Positions 33,345-42,640 of a stretch of 64,000 bases of DNA are shown one piece after another. Numbering within the stretch: position 1 is the first letter of the stretch; each line of letters opens with the position of its first letter. This DNA is from Neotamlana sargassicola (GTDB lineage: Bacteria; Bacteroidota; Bacteroidia; Flavobacteriales; Flavobacteriaceae), in NCBI RefSeq assembly GCF_020523965.1, contig NZ_JAJAPX010000002.1, forward strand, positions 62,001 through 126,000, in the 5' to 3' direction. The position numbers and the translations under genes are program-made. Under the pieces are notes generated by a model. That model was not told where the DNA came from, did no database searches, and was given only the letters and a program-made list of their open reading frames with translations.

Positions 33345-33441
33345 CCGCGTTAGCGATTGCAACGGTTAGCTTTTGGCGAGGCGTGCATCGAGCCAAAACT
33401 ATTAGTGTAAAGCGCGACCCCGAAGCTTCGGGGTAACGTCC
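33345..33441 (+). repeat. Flavobacterial intergenic repeat, copy C
   Basis: Begins CCGCGTTAGCGATTGCAAC and ends GGGGTAACGTCC. It has hairpin arms TTTTGGC/GCCAAAA (33371-33377 / 33392-33398) and a second 18-base palindrome ACCCCGAAG/CTTCGGGGT (33417-33434). It lies between two genes that are otherwise in a tight leftward series. Confidence 0.7.
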
Positions 33442-33462
33442 AAAAAAGTGTTAAACCTAAAT

Positions 33463-34953
33463 TTATACTTTTGAGGCTAACGATTTAAAAAACACATAGC
33501 CAAAACCTACAAATAGCATGAGGTGGAATGGGAATAACCCAAAATCGCCACCTTGGTTACCTACTATAAAGGCGCTATACATACCAAACCCGAAATAGAG
33601 CATGAGTAAACCTTCGAAAACTACATGAATGGATAGGTTTTTTTTCATGTATTTGTTGTTTTTCCAGTTGTCTTTAAATTTGGTAATGTTGAATTTTGGT
33701 GTTCTTACAAATTCGCTTTTTTTACCAAAATGACCTTCTAGAACGGCAATGGAATTGTGCAGTGAAAAGCCCATGGCTATCGAGAAAAACACGAAAAACA
33801 TGCCTATGTATTTAAAGAAATTTTTAAAACCAGCGCCATAAATATTTTTATACATGTGCCAATAGCAAACAAAAAATATTATGGTACTTAACACAAAAAA
33901 GCTCATAACGTAAAAGTATGGTTTTAAGTGTGCATATTCATTTTTTATGTAAAGCATTGGGATGCTTAAAATACCAACAATAAGCACGTTCAAAAACATG
34001 GTACTGTTTAGTAAATGCAGCAAGCCGTGTACTTTGGTTTTAGCAGAAATATTGTTGGATTTTAGTACGCGACCAAGCATTTTCTGAAAGTTTTCTGCAC
34101 CACCTTTGTTCCAACGGAATTGTTGCGAACGTGCGGCACTAATTACAACAGGTAATTCGGCTGGTGTCTCGACGTCTTCTAGGTATTTAAATTTCCAGTT
34201 TTTAAGTTGTGCACGGTAACTTAGATCTAAATCTTCGGTTAAAGTATCGCCTTCCCAATTGCCTGCATCTACAATACATTGTTTACGCCATACACCTGCG
34301 GTACCATTAAAATTTATAAAATGACCTTTACTGTTGCGTCCTACTTGCTCTAATGTAAAGTGCGCATCTAAGGCGAAAGCTTGAATTTTAGTAAGTATGG
34401 AGTAATTTCGGTTTATGTGCCCCCAACGCGTTTGCACAACACCAATTTCCGGGTTTTTAAAGTAAGGCACGGTACGTTTTAACCAGTCCTTTTTTGGAAG
34501 AAAGTCGGAATCGAAAATAGCAATAAATTCGCCTTTTGCAATTTCTAAACCTTCTTTAAGTGCTCCGGCTTTAAAACCTTTTCTATCGGTTCTGGTTATG
34601 TGTTTTATATCTAAACCGGTGGCTTGAAGTTTTTCTATATGTGCTTTGGTGGTAATTACAGTTTCGTCGGTTGAGTCGTCTAAAACTTGAATTTCTAGTT
34701 TGTTATTAGGGTAGTCAATTTCAGCAATATTGTCTAGTAAGCGTTCCATAACGTACATTTCGTTGTACACAGGAAGTTGTATAGTAACAACTGGTATTTC
34801 GTTAGGATTGGATAAATCGAATTTCTCTGAAGTGTCTGTCGCTTTTTTAGATCTAAGATAATTAAACAGTAAATTTAACTGAGCTAATGCATACATGAAA
34901 ATAAGTAGCAAAGAAACCGAGTAAATAAATATAATAACAGATTCTAAAATCAT
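33463..34953 (-). CDS. Processive-type family 2 glycosyltransferase
   Basis: A 496-residue membrane glycosyltransferase of the cellulose/hyaluronan synthase-like group. The catalytic domain has DDSTDET, FDSDFLP (DxD), TEDLDLSYR, and QQFRWNKGG (Q-x-x-R-W), in that order, flanked by an N-terminal span (VSLLLIFMYALAQLNLLF) and about five C-terminal spans. It could build a beta-linked glycan or a glycolipid. It overlaps the DPM-like glycosyltransferase at its start. Confidence 0.88.
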   Translation of the reverse strand: MILESVIIFIYSVSLLLIFMYALAQLNLLFNYLRSKKATDTSEKFDLSNPNEIPVVTIQLPVYNEMYVMERLLDNIAEIDYPNNKLEIQVLDDSTDETVITTKAHIEKLQATGLDIKHITRTDRKGFKAGALKEGLEIAKGEFIAIFDSDFLPKKDWLKRTVPYFKNPEIGVVQTRWGHINRNYSILTKIQAFALDAHFTLEQVGRNSKGHFINFNGTAGVWRKQCIVDAGNWEGDTLTEDLDLSYRAQLKNWKFKYLEDVETPAELPVVISAARSQQFRWNKGGAENFQKMLGRVLKSNNISAKTKVHGLLHLLNSTMFLNVLIVGILSIPMLYIKNEYAHLKPYFYVMSFFVLSTIIFFVCYWHMYKNIYGAGFKNFFKYIGMFFVFFSIAMGFSLHNSIAVLEGHFGKKSEFVRTPKFNITKFKDNWKNNKYMKKNLSIHVVFEGLLMLYFGFGMYSAFIVGNQGGDFGLFPFHLMLFVGFGYVFFKSLASKV

Positions 34954-35645
34954 TTTTTAACGCTGTATTTAAAAATCCAACCAAGTATTTTTACGCCTGC
35001 AAATATAGCACCTTTTATGGTTCCTGAAACTTTAGATTTACCTATTCTATTTCTATAATTTACTGGAATTTCGGTGTAAGACAAATTTTGCTTTAATGCT
35101 TTAAGTTGCATTTCTATGGTCCAGCCATAGGTTTTGTCTTCCATTTTTAAAGCCAAAAGTTTGTTGTACTTTATGGCTCTAAACGGACCAAGATCGGTAA
35201 AATTTGCATTGAAAAATAAAGACATAAGATTGGTTGCGAGCCAGTTACCAAATATTTGTGGTAAAGTCATAGCGCCTTGTTCTCGTAGTTTTTTAACACG
35301 GGCACCTATTACTAGGTCTATATTTTGGCTGGTTATTGGTTCTACTATTTTAGTTAATTCTTGGGGGTAATCACTATAATCACCGTCTAAAAATACAATA
35401 ATATCTGGTTTTTTAGTTTTTTTTGCGATATAATCTAAACCTTTTAGACAAGCGTAGCCATAACCCTTCAAATTTTCGGTTAATACCGTTGCACCAGCTT
35501 TTCGTGCATTTTCTTCGGTAGCATCGGTAGAATTGTTGCTTACTACTATAATTTCGCTAACAATATTTGGTACATCGTTAACTACATGAGCTATAGATTC
35601 TGCTTCGTTAAAAGCAGGGATAATTACATTTATAATTGGTGTCAT
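34950..35645 (-). CDS. Family 2 glycosyltransferase, DPM1-like
   Basis: A 231-residue soluble glycosyltransferase related to dolichol-phosphate mannose synthase. IIPAFNEAESIAHVVNDVP opens the nucleotide fold and FLDGDYSDYPQEL is the metal-binding motif. The C-terminus lacks membrane spans. It could supply polyprenyl-phosphate sugar to the GT87-like enzyme; this is inference. It abuts the YwqK gene by one base and overlaps the next glycosyltransferase by four bases. Confidence 0.88.
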   Translation of the reverse strand: MTPIINVIIPAFNEAESIAHVVNDVPNIVSEIIVVSNNSTDATEENARKAGATVLTENLKGYGYACLKGLDYIAKKTKKPDIIVFLDGDYSDYPQELTKIVEPITSQNIDLVIGARVKKLREQGAMTLPQIFGNWLATNLMSLFFNANFTDLGPFRAIKYNKLLALKMEDKTYGWTIEMQLKALKQNLSYTEIPVNYRNRIGKSKVSGTIKGAIFAGVKILGWIFKYSVKK

Positions 35646-36118
35646 TACTCTAGATCGCTTAGGCTATTCTCTTTAGTGAACGATTTAAAATCGGTCCATT
35701 CCTTAATTTTTTTTCCAAGCGAATATTTAGCGGCAGATGTTAGTTTTTTATTTTTATACATGAGGCAATAGCCGTTTTTTTTATTGTTTTTTAGTTGGCA
35801 TTTATGATTGATGTTTCCGTTTTCATCATAAAACACCCACCAATCTATTTTTTGGTTGTTTTTAAAATGTCCTTCGCTAGTTTTTTTACCTTGTTGATTG
35901 TAAAACACCCAAAATTTTGCACGCATATTGTTTTTAAAATGCCCGCTTTCTTTTAATTTTCCATTTCGGTAGAAGGTTTTCCAATATCCAATTTTGTTGT
36001 TAGAACTATCTTGCCATCCGCATGATTTTAATTTTCCATTATCAAAGTAATTTCTTTGATACTGTTTTTGTGCGACTGCAATATTACAAATAAGACAAAT
36101 AAAAACTATAAAACGCAT
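35645..36118 (-). CDS. YwqK-type MORN-variant repeat protein
   Basis: A 157-residue protein with a signal peptide (IVFICLICNIAVAQKQ). At least five YwqK-type repeats of about 20 residues follow, such as NGKLKSCGWQDSS, NGKLKESGHFKNNMRAKFW, QGKKTSEGHFKNNQKIDWW and NGNINHKCQLKNNKKNGYC. The name YwqK antitoxin used in some databases is not supported here, since no toxin lies beside it. It is a single base from both neighbours. Outside-membrane scaffold is the best guess. Confidence 0.8.
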   Translation of the reverse strand: MRFIVFICLICNIAVAQKQYQRNYFDNGKLKSCGWQDSSNNKIGYWKTFYRNGKLKESGHFKNNMRAKFWVFYNQQGKKTSEGHFKNNQKIDWWVFYDENGNINHKCQLKNNKKNGYCLMYKNKKLTSAAKYSLGKKIKEWTDFKSFTKENSLSDLE

Positions 36119-37707
36119 TACTTTTGATTAACATAATTCATTAAATCGACATCGTTGCCTAATAAAATGTCGTTAGAATTTATGCGACCTTTCATGCTGT
36201 CGTTTTCTAATTTTAAAACACCTCTTGGGCAAACTGCGCTACAAATACCACAACCAACACAGCTTGAGCGTACAATATTTTCACCTTTTTGGGCATAATG
36301 CCTAACATCAATTCCCATTTCGCAACTATTGGAGCAGTTACCGCAAGAAATACATTGTCCGCCGTTAGTTGTAATTCTAAATTTTGAAAATAAGCGTTGT
36401 TGAAAACCCAGTATTGCGGCCATTGGGCAACCAAAACGACACCAAGAACGACTACCAAGAATAGGGTAAAACCCCGTACCAATTACTCCAGAGAATATAG
36501 AACCAATGTAAATACCGTATGCCGATCTTAAAGCGCTGCCTTTTACAAAAAACAAATGATCTGTAGTACTGGTAAAATGCATAACAAGTAATAATGTAAT
36601 AACAGCAAATAAACTAATGGCGCCATATTTAGCATCTTTAGCTAATTCTTTACCTTTAAAATACATTACGCCAGCAAAAACTAGAGTTAAAAAAGCAATA
36701 ACTAAGCTAATAAAAACGCCTTTTGTAAGCCAATATTTGGAGCTATCGGTGCCCAAATAAGAATATACCATTGCCGTAGTCATCACTACAGAAAATACCA
36801 GTACTAAATGAATTAACCAACGTTCAATTTTCCAAGCATATAATTTTTTAGATGATAATTGTCTAAACGAATCACCAGCAGTTTCGGCTAATCCGCCACA
36901 ACCACAAACCCATGAACAATACCAACGTTTACCGTATTTGTAGGTTAAAAATGGAGTGATTACAAAAATAGATATAATACCAAATAGTAATAAAGCTAAA
37001 CCAATTGTGCCGTTTGAAATAAAACCTTTAACCGACCATTGATCGAAAATATAATAGTTTAGTGGCCAGATGCTTTTTAAGTCGTAATACGGTAAATCGT
37101 TGTTCATTACATACATGAACTCCGGAATTAAAAAGGCAAAACCTAATTGAAAAAACATGACCGAAATGGTTCGTAATTGTTGATAACGATTATGCCTGTA
37201 CTTTAAAATAAATTTATAACCAAATGCTAATATGGCAATGGTATACAAAGTTCCGTAAACAAACCATTGGCTCGCATCTCTACCGCTTAATAATTTACTT
37301 AACGGATCGAAAAGCGCAATTAAACCAGTGTTTGCTTCACCATTTTGCCCAAGTCCTAAATATTTAGGAAAGAAGTAAAGCACAATATAAAATGAAGTTA
37401 AAACAACGCCTAAAATCCAGCCACCAATACCACGAGATGAAATTGATTTAAACCATACACCATCATTTTTAATACCCTCTAATTTTGTTAAATAGGCCTC
37501 ACGAGAATAAAAAACTGTGCCCACCGTTATTAATCCTAACGCTAGCGTTAAAAACAAGCCTTTATTTGGGAAATTCGTGTTAAATAATGCTAAGGCTAAA
37601 ATAACTAGACCAATTGAGCCTATGGCTAAAGCTATTTTTTGTTTAGTGGTTATGTTTAATGCATCTGGTTTTGCTAACGACATGCTTGAATTTAATTTAT
37701 TGCTCAT
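36118..37707 (-). CDS. NosR/NapH-like membrane polyferredoxin
   Basis: A 529-residue protein with about ten hydrophobic segments and four cysteine clusters: RWYCSWVCGCGG near 261-272, SWCRFGCPM near 422, and two 4Fe-4S sites in the C-terminal part (CISCGNCSNSCEMG and CVGCGICSAVCPRG). This is the build of NosR/NapH/RdxA membrane electron-transfer proteins. It is two bases downstream of an FAD-dependent reductase gene, so the pair is probably a quinol or NAD(P)H-dependent electron conduit to a periplasmic acceptor. No terminal reductase is visible alongside. Confidence 0.85.
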   Translation of the reverse strand: MSNKLNSSMSLAKPDALNITTKQKIALAIGSIGLVILALALFNTNFPNKGLFLTLALGLITVGTVFYSREAYLTKLEGIKNDGVWFKSISSRGIGGWILGVVLTSFYIVLYFFPKYLGLGQNGEANTGLIALFDPLSKLLSGRDASQWFVYGTLYTIAILAFGYKFILKYRHNRYQQLRTISVMFFQLGFAFLIPEFMYVMNNDLPYYDLKSIWPLNYYIFDQWSVKGFISNGTIGLALLLFGIISIFVITPFLTYKYGKRWYCSWVCGCGGLAETAGDSFRQLSSKKLYAWKIERWLIHLVLVFSVVMTTAMVYSYLGTDSSKYWLTKGVFISLVIAFLTLVFAGVMYFKGKELAKDAKYGAISLFAVITLLLVMHFTSTTDHLFFVKGSALRSAYGIYIGSIFSGVIGTGFYPILGSRSWCRFGCPMAAILGFQQRLFSKFRITTNGGQCISCGNCSNSCEMGIDVRHYAQKGENIVRSSCVGCGICSAVCPRGVLKLENDSMKGRINSNDILLGNDVDLMNYVNQK

Positions 37708-37709
37708 GG

Positions 37710-39014
37710 TTATGCTATTGTTAATTGGTTATTGTAGGCTTTTAAAATGTCTTTTTCGAATCGTTTGTAAAATTCTGGGTCAAAATTGGCTTCAGCTAAA
37801 TGGTTCATTACATAGTCAATATCCCGTTTTTCGGTAAGCCAATTATCAAAAGTTTCGTGGCGCATTCTAATGCCAAAAGTATTTATGCCTAAAAATTCGT
37901 TTGTGTTTTTGTTGTATGCTACGGTAATGCATTTGGTGTCGTCGTCGTGTTTCCAGTGGAAATGAGCTTCGAAGTCTTTTTTACTACGTTCGCTAAACAC
38001 CCAACCATAGGTTTGGTATTCAATATCCATAAATTTGGCAGAGTTAAACCAATGTCCGGGCTTGTATTCTAGTTTATTTCCGCAAATGGTTTGTGCTAGA
38101 GTTTCTCCCATCATTCGGCCGGTGTACCAAACCGCTTCAATAGGTCTGCGATTTCCAATGGCTTCATGCTGTTCGGCGCAATCGCCTATGGCGTAAACAT
38201 CTTTTAAGTTAGTTTCTAAAAAACGGTTTACTTTAACACCACGGCCTACTTCAATTTTAGAATCTTTTAAAAATGAAATATTAGGTGTAACTCCCGCTGT
38301 TAGTCCAACCACCTTGCATTCAATTTCTTCACCTGTTTCATCAATAATTATCGATTTTACTTGTCCGTTTTCATCGGCTTTAATTTCTCTTAAATTACTA
38401 GAAAGGCGTAAATCGATATGATGATTTTTTATGTGTCTATTAATCATTTCACTTTCACCAGAGGGTAAAACGCCATTCCAGAAACTATCTTCCCGAACTA
38501 AAAAGGTAACCGGAATGCTTCGGCTATTTAGCATTTCTGCTAGTTCAATACCAATTAAACCACCGCCAACAATTACGGCACGTTTACAAACTTTATTATT
38601 TGGTGCATATTTTTCTAGGTTCTCTAAATCTTGCTTGTGGTACATGCCTAAAACACCCTTTAGGTCTTGCCCTGGCCAACCAAATTTATTTGGTTTACTA
38701 CCAGTTGCTATTACCAATTTATCATAAGTAAGCGAATCGCCTTCGGTAAAATGAAGTGTTTTGTTATCGGTGTCTATTTGGTTTACATAACCTTTTTTTA
38801 AGTTGATTCTGTTTTTCTCCCAAAACCAATTTTCGTAAGGTTGCGTATGTTCAAATTTCATGTGGCCCATATACACATACATTAATGCAGTACGTGAGAA
38901 AAAATATTCGGTCTCGGCAGAAATAATCGTGATTTTTTTATCGGATAGTTTTCTAATATGTCTGGCAAGCGTAACGCCCGAAATGCCGTTACCAATAATT
39001 GCGATATGTTCCAT
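37710..39014 (-). CDS. NAD(P)/FAD-dependent oxidoreductase
   Basis: A 434-residue disulfide-reductase-fold flavoprotein of the NirB/rubredoxin reductase group. Two dinucleotide sites are seen: IAIIGNGISGVTLARHI (FAD, residue about 4-20) and AVIVGGGLIGIELAEML (NAD(P), about 146-162), and the C-terminal FAD motif DVYAIGDCAEQ. The C-terminal 80 residues include a His/Asp-rich stretch (FHWKHDDDTKC). Upstream of the membrane polyferredoxin, it probably feeds electrons to it. The region upstream carries an 18-base palindrome. Confidence 0.88.
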   Translation of the reverse strand: MEHIAIIGNGISGVTLARHIRKLSDKKITIISAETEYFFSRTALMYVYMGHMKFEHTQPYENWFWEKNRINLKKGYVNQIDTDNKTLHFTEGDSLTYDKLVIATGSKPNKFGWPGQDLKGVLGMYHKQDLENLEKYAPNNKVCKRAVIVGGGLIGIELAEMLNSRSIPVTFLVREDSFWNGVLPSGESEMINRHIKNHHIDLRLSSNLREIKADENGQVKSIIIDETGEEIECKVVGLTAGVTPNISFLKDSKIEVGRGVKVNRFLETNLKDVYAIGDCAEQHEAIGNRRPIEAVWYTGRMMGETLAQTICGNKLEYKPGHWFNSAKFMDIEYQTYGWVFSERSKKDFEAHFHWKHDDDTKCITVAYNKNTNEFLGINTFGIRMRHETFDNWLTEKRDIDYVMNHLAEANFDPEFYKRFEKDILKAYNNQLTIA

Positions 39015-39041
39015 TTTTGTGTTTTTGATGAATTTTAGGTC

Positions 39042-39059
39042 GTTATTAAAGTTAATAAC
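39042..39059. promoter_or_regulatory. Palindrome between two divergent operons, candidate operator
   Basis: GTTATTAA (39042-39049) and TTAATAAC (39052-39059) are perfect inverted arms separated by AG. It sits 28 bases upstream of the oxidoreductase gene start and 146 bases before the DUF547 gene, a common site for a dimeric regulator of the Crp/Fnr type. The regulator is unknown. Confidence 0.4.
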
Positions 39060-39204
39060 TTAACGACTAGAATTAATTTAGAAACCTTATAAATTAAGCG
39101 CCAAGTGTAAGGTTTAATACTTTTATAGTTCTTAAAATTATTTTAAAATTTTTGTAAGACAACAATTTTAGCTTCGACAGAATGCCTGAATTAAACTAGA
39201 AATT

Positions 39205-39915
39205 ATGAGAATTTTAAAATTTATTATTGTATTTGTTATAACATCTTCAGTGTATGCTCAAAATGTTGAAAGTTTTTTTAAAGAAACAAATACTTTTTTA
39301 CAAACCTATGTTAAGGATGGTAAAGTAAATTATAAAGCTATTAATAACGATCCTTCTAAATTAAATAGCATTTTAGAACTTGCTAAAAACACATCGATTG
39401 ATGCAAAAGATGCCAATAACTATCAAGCCTTTTGGATTAACGCTTATAACTTATCGGTTATAAAAGGAATAATAGATGTGTACCCTACAAAATCGCCATT
39501 AGATAATGATGGGTTTTTCGATAAAAAAACTCACGAATTAGCAGGGAAAAGCATCACTTTAAACGATATAGAGCACAAGTTACTTCGAGCAAAGTTTAAA
39601 GATCCTAGATTTCATTTTGTATTAGTTTGTGGCGCATTAGGTTGTCCGCCATTAATTAATAAGGCTTATTTACCAAATACGCTAAATGCGCAATTAGAAG
39701 CACAAACTAAATTAGCAATAAACGGTTCGTTTTTAATGGTAAATGTAAAAAAGAAGCGTGTTCAAGCTTCAGAAATAATGAAATGGTATAAAGAAGATTT
39801 TACCATGAATGGCACTACAGAAATTGACTTTATAAACAAATACAGAACAGAGGCCGTACCAGCAAACTCAAAAATTAGCTACTTCCCGTATAACTGGACA
39901 TTAAATCAGCAATAA
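39205..39915 (+). CDS. DUF547 exported protein, copy 1
   Basis: A 236-residue protein with a signal peptide (LKFIIVFVITSSVYAQ). The DUF547 domain shows YQAFWINAYNLSVIKGII, RFHFVLVCGALGCPP and the final FPYNWTLNQ motif. A second copy occurs in the arsenosugar-type locus at 47188. Family function is not established. It leads a five-gene rightward operon and faces the electron-transfer block. Confidence 0.88.
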   Translation: MRILKFIIVFVITSSVYAQNVESFFKETNTFLQTYVKDGKVNYKAINNDPSKLNSILELAKNTSIDAKDANNYQAFWINAYNLSVIKGIIDVYPTKSPLDNDGFFDKKTHELAGKSITLNDIEHKLLRAKFKDPRFHFVLVCGALGCPPLINKAYLPNTLNAQLEAQTKLAINGSFLMVNVKKKRVQASEIMKWYKEDFTMNGTTEIDFINKYRTEAVPANSKISYFPYNWTLNQQ

Positions 39916-39958
39916 GAAAAGCAAAAAGAAAAATAAAAAGAACAATAAATAAAAAACT

Positions 39959-40864
39959 ATGAAAAAACTATCCACCTTATTATTAGCATTAAGTATTTCC
40001 TTTTTAGGATTTTCTCAAGAGGATGAATCGCAAAAAAGTGTAATTCAAGAATATACACCATCAAAATTATTAAAAAAAGGGCAGTGGGATATTAAGTTTT
40101 TTAACAGCTTGTACACGCAAACAGAGCAAACCGATGCAGGAAGTACTTCTGGTAAAATAGCAAGACAAAACTTTTTTACAAATACCACCGAAATTTATAC
40201 AGGCGTTAGTAATAATTCAAGAATAAACGTTGGTGTTATTTTTCAAGTACGTGCCAATACTTATAATGGTCAAGGTGCCTTTAGTGTGTTTAATTTTGAA
40301 AATAATGGTGTAGATGCCAGAAGTGGTGTAACAACTATAGCGCCATCTATACGTGTACAACCAATTGCAAGTGTGCCTAACTTTTCTTTTACAAGTTCGC
40401 TATATTTTGCAGTGTTTGAAGACGAACCAGGTGTTTACTTAGATAAAAGAAGTACGTTTTGGGAAACCAAGTTCTTTTACGATAAAACATTTGGTGGTGG
40501 CAAATGGCAAATTTTTACAGAAGCCGATTTTGGGTTTAACTTTGGTGAAAGTTCATCTGATGCAGATACTTTAACAGAAAACCAAGGCGAACGTTTTGCA
40601 AATAATAGTATGTTTTTACCTGTAAGTGCATTTTTAAGTTATTTTCCTTCGGCAAAATCTACAGTATTTGTAAATGCCCAACAAGCGTTTTTAATCGATT
40701 TAGGGAACAACTTTTCACAACGTTATACGCAATTAGGTTTAGGCGGAAAATACCAATTAACACAAGCTTTAAATTTAGAGGCATCGTTTGGTAAAATTGT
40801 AACTGGAAATAATTTTCAAGGTTTAGGGCAAACATTTAGTTTAGGCTTACGTGCTTTGTTTTAA
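39959..40864 (+). CDS. Outer-membrane beta-barrel protein of unknown role
   Basis: A 301-residue protein with a signal peptide (LSTLLLALSISFLGFSQ) and alternating hydrophobic strands (NSRINVGVIFQVRANTY, LNLEASFGKIVTGNNFQGLGQTFSLGLRALF) ending in a C-terminal Phe. This is the pattern of a transporter-like barrel. No named family is recognised. It is 43 bases after the DUF547 gene and shares its operon. Confidence 0.75.
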   Translation: MKKLSTLLLALSISFLGFSQEDESQKSVIQEYTPSKLLKKGQWDIKFFNSLYTQTEQTDAGSTSGKIARQNFFTNTTEIYTGVSNNSRINVGVIFQVRANTYNGQGAFSVFNFENNGVDARSGVTTIAPSIRVQPIASVPNFSFTSSLYFAVFEDEPGVYLDKRSTFWETKFFYDKTFGGGKWQIFTEADFGFNFGESSSDADTLTENQGERFANNSMFLPVSAFLSYFPSAKSTVFVNAQQAFLIDLGNNFSQRYTQLGLGGKYQLTQALNLEASFGKIVTGNNFQGLGQTFSLGLRALF

Positions 40865-40898
40865 TAATTACTAAATTGGTGCATAAACAAAGATGTAA

Positions 40899-41909
40899 AT
40901 GCAGTATTTAAAAGGTAATTTTTTTGGTGTTATTCTATTAATTCTAACGGCTTGTAATGGTCAAGCAGAAAAAATAAACGGTGTAAGTTTTGTGTCTTCT
41001 AGAGAATCTATAAACACGAGCCACACGCTTCCAGTTGTACAAGTAAATGCTAATTACGCAGCCGTAATGCCTTTTGGTTTTATTAGAGATTTAAGTACAC
41101 CAGAAATAAGGTTTAATGGAGAACGACAATGGTTTGGCGAACGAAAAGCAGGCGTAGAACAATACATAAATGAGTTGCGAAAGCATAGTATAAATATTAT
41201 GCTAAAACCGCAAATATGGATTGGTCGTGGTGAGTTTACAGGATACATTAAAATGCAAAGTGAAGCCAATTGGAAAACACTTGAAAATTCTTATTCTAAA
41301 TTTATTTTAGAGTATGCAGTGTTAGCTCAGGCATTAAAAGTCGACATATTTTGTATTGGCACCGAATTACAACAATTTATTGAGCACCGACCGCAATATT
41401 GGGAGCAATTAATAAATGAAATAAAAAAAGTTTACAGTGGCAAACTAACTTATGCCGCAAATTGGGACGAGTTTAAAACAACGCCATTTTGGGATAAGTT
41501 AGATTTTATTGGAATTGATGCTTATTTTCCAGTTAGCGATATGCAAACACCAACATTTGAAGCTTGTTTGGAAGGTTGGAAAGCTCATAAGCCAACCATA
41601 AAGTCGATTTCAGAAAAACACAATAAACCCATTTTGTTTACCGAATTTGGGTATAGAAGTGTAGACTTTGCAGGTAAAAAACCTTGGGTTTTTAGTAGAA
41701 GCATGACAGAAGTTAACTTAGAAGCACAAGTAAACACCACAAAAGCACTTTTTGAAATGTTTTGGAGAGAAGATTGGTTTGCTGGCGGATTTGTTTGGAA
41801 GTGGTTTCATAAACACAACGAAGTTGGTGGCGAAAATAATAATCAGTTTACACCACAAAATAAACCGGCAGAAGCCGTAATTAAACAGTATTACAACACT
41901 ATAAAATGA
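40899..41909 (+). CDS. GH113-like glycoside hydrolase
   Basis: A 336-residue TIM-barrel protein with an apparent lipoprotein signal (VILLILTACNGQ, Cys at 19). Probable acid/base Glu lies in FCIGTELQQF and nucleophile Glu in ILFTEFGYRS, the two-Glu pattern of clan GH-A. The family is closest to GH113, which contains beta-mannanases, but linkage specificity cannot be told. It overlaps the next lipoprotein gene by four bases. Confidence 0.8.
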   Translation: MQYLKGNFFGVILLILTACNGQAEKINGVSFVSSRESINTSHTLPVVQVNANYAAVMPFGFIRDLSTPEIRFNGERQWFGERKAGVEQYINELRKHSINIMLKPQIWIGRGEFTGYIKMQSEANWKTLENSYSKFILEYAVLAQALKVDIFCIGTELQQFIEHRPQYWEQLINEIKKVYSGKLTYAANWDEFKTTPFWDKLDFIGIDAYFPVSDMQTPTFEACLEGWKAHKPTIKSISEKHNKPILFTEFGYRSVDFAGKKPWVFSRSMTEVNLEAQVNTTKALFEMFWREDWFAGGFVWKWFHKHNEVGGENNNQFTPQNKPAEAVIKQYYNTIK

Positions 41910-42640
41910 AAATAATAAAAGCGTTATGTTTATTGGTTTTAGTCGCATCTTGTGCTTCAAATGACAACATAACAGAACAGACTTTAGATTTAACAAGTTA
42001 TATTGAAAATAAAACCTATGAAACCGGAGCTGTTATAGCTTGCGCTGGAAATGTAAGTGAAATCTCGAATGCGGCGGCTGTTTATTTTTATCCTGAAGGC
42101 GATGCCGAAAATTTTATACTTTTTGAAACGGCTTCAAATAACGTCGACCCTAATAATTTTGAGAATTACACCCGTTTACAAGTTGAAGATTTTCCCGTTT
42201 TTAATGGCTATTTAAGAAAGTTTGAAAATAATATTACAGAAGAACGTTGGTTTATTGTTTCTTTTGAAATGGATGGCGAAATAAAACTTTCAAATCCAAT
42301 TCTTATAAAAAACCAATCGCAACCTACTATTTTTTCTAACGACATTACTATAAATCAAGATACTTCGCAGATGCCGTTGTTTACTTGGGAAGTGAATTCG
42401 GAGGCAGATAATGCTATTTTTTTCGAGGTGGTTTCAAACACCAATAACGACTTAATTTCTGGGACTTATACTTTCGAAACGCAGTTTCAATATTACAATA
42501 CAGCCAATGTGGTTTTAAATATTACAAATGGCACTCCGCCGGATTTAACATTGGGCGAAACTTACAACATAACCATTATGGATGTGAGTGAAGATAACTG
42601 GATAAACGAATTTTTCATCAATCAATTTACAGTACAATGA
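41906..42640 (+). CDS. Hypothetical lipoprotein
   Basis: A 244-residue protein with a lipobox (LCLLVLVASCASNDN, Cys at residue 16). The rest is a beta-sandwich-like sequence, with no known family, containing DAENFILFETASNNVDPNNF and a C-terminal FINQFTVQ. It overlaps the hydrolase upstream and the barrel gene downstream by four bases each, so the three are translated together. Confidence 0.72.
   Translation: MKIIKALCLLVLVASCASNDNITEQTLDLTSYIENKTYETGAVIACAGNVSEISNAAAVYFYPEGDAENFILFETASNNVDPNNFENYTRLQVEDFPVFNGYLRKFENNITEERWFIVSFEMDGEIKLSNPILIKNQSQPTIFSNDITINQDTSQMPLFTWEVNSEADNAIFFEVVSNTNNDLISGTYTFETQFQYYNTANVVLNITNGTPPDLTLGETYNITIMDVSEDNWINEFFINQFTVQ

Noticed and set aside
35645-36118. YwqK gene as part of a toxin-antitoxin pair
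   Set aside because: No polymorphic toxin or small toxin gene is adjacent; the protein has a signal peptide and MORN-type repeats only.
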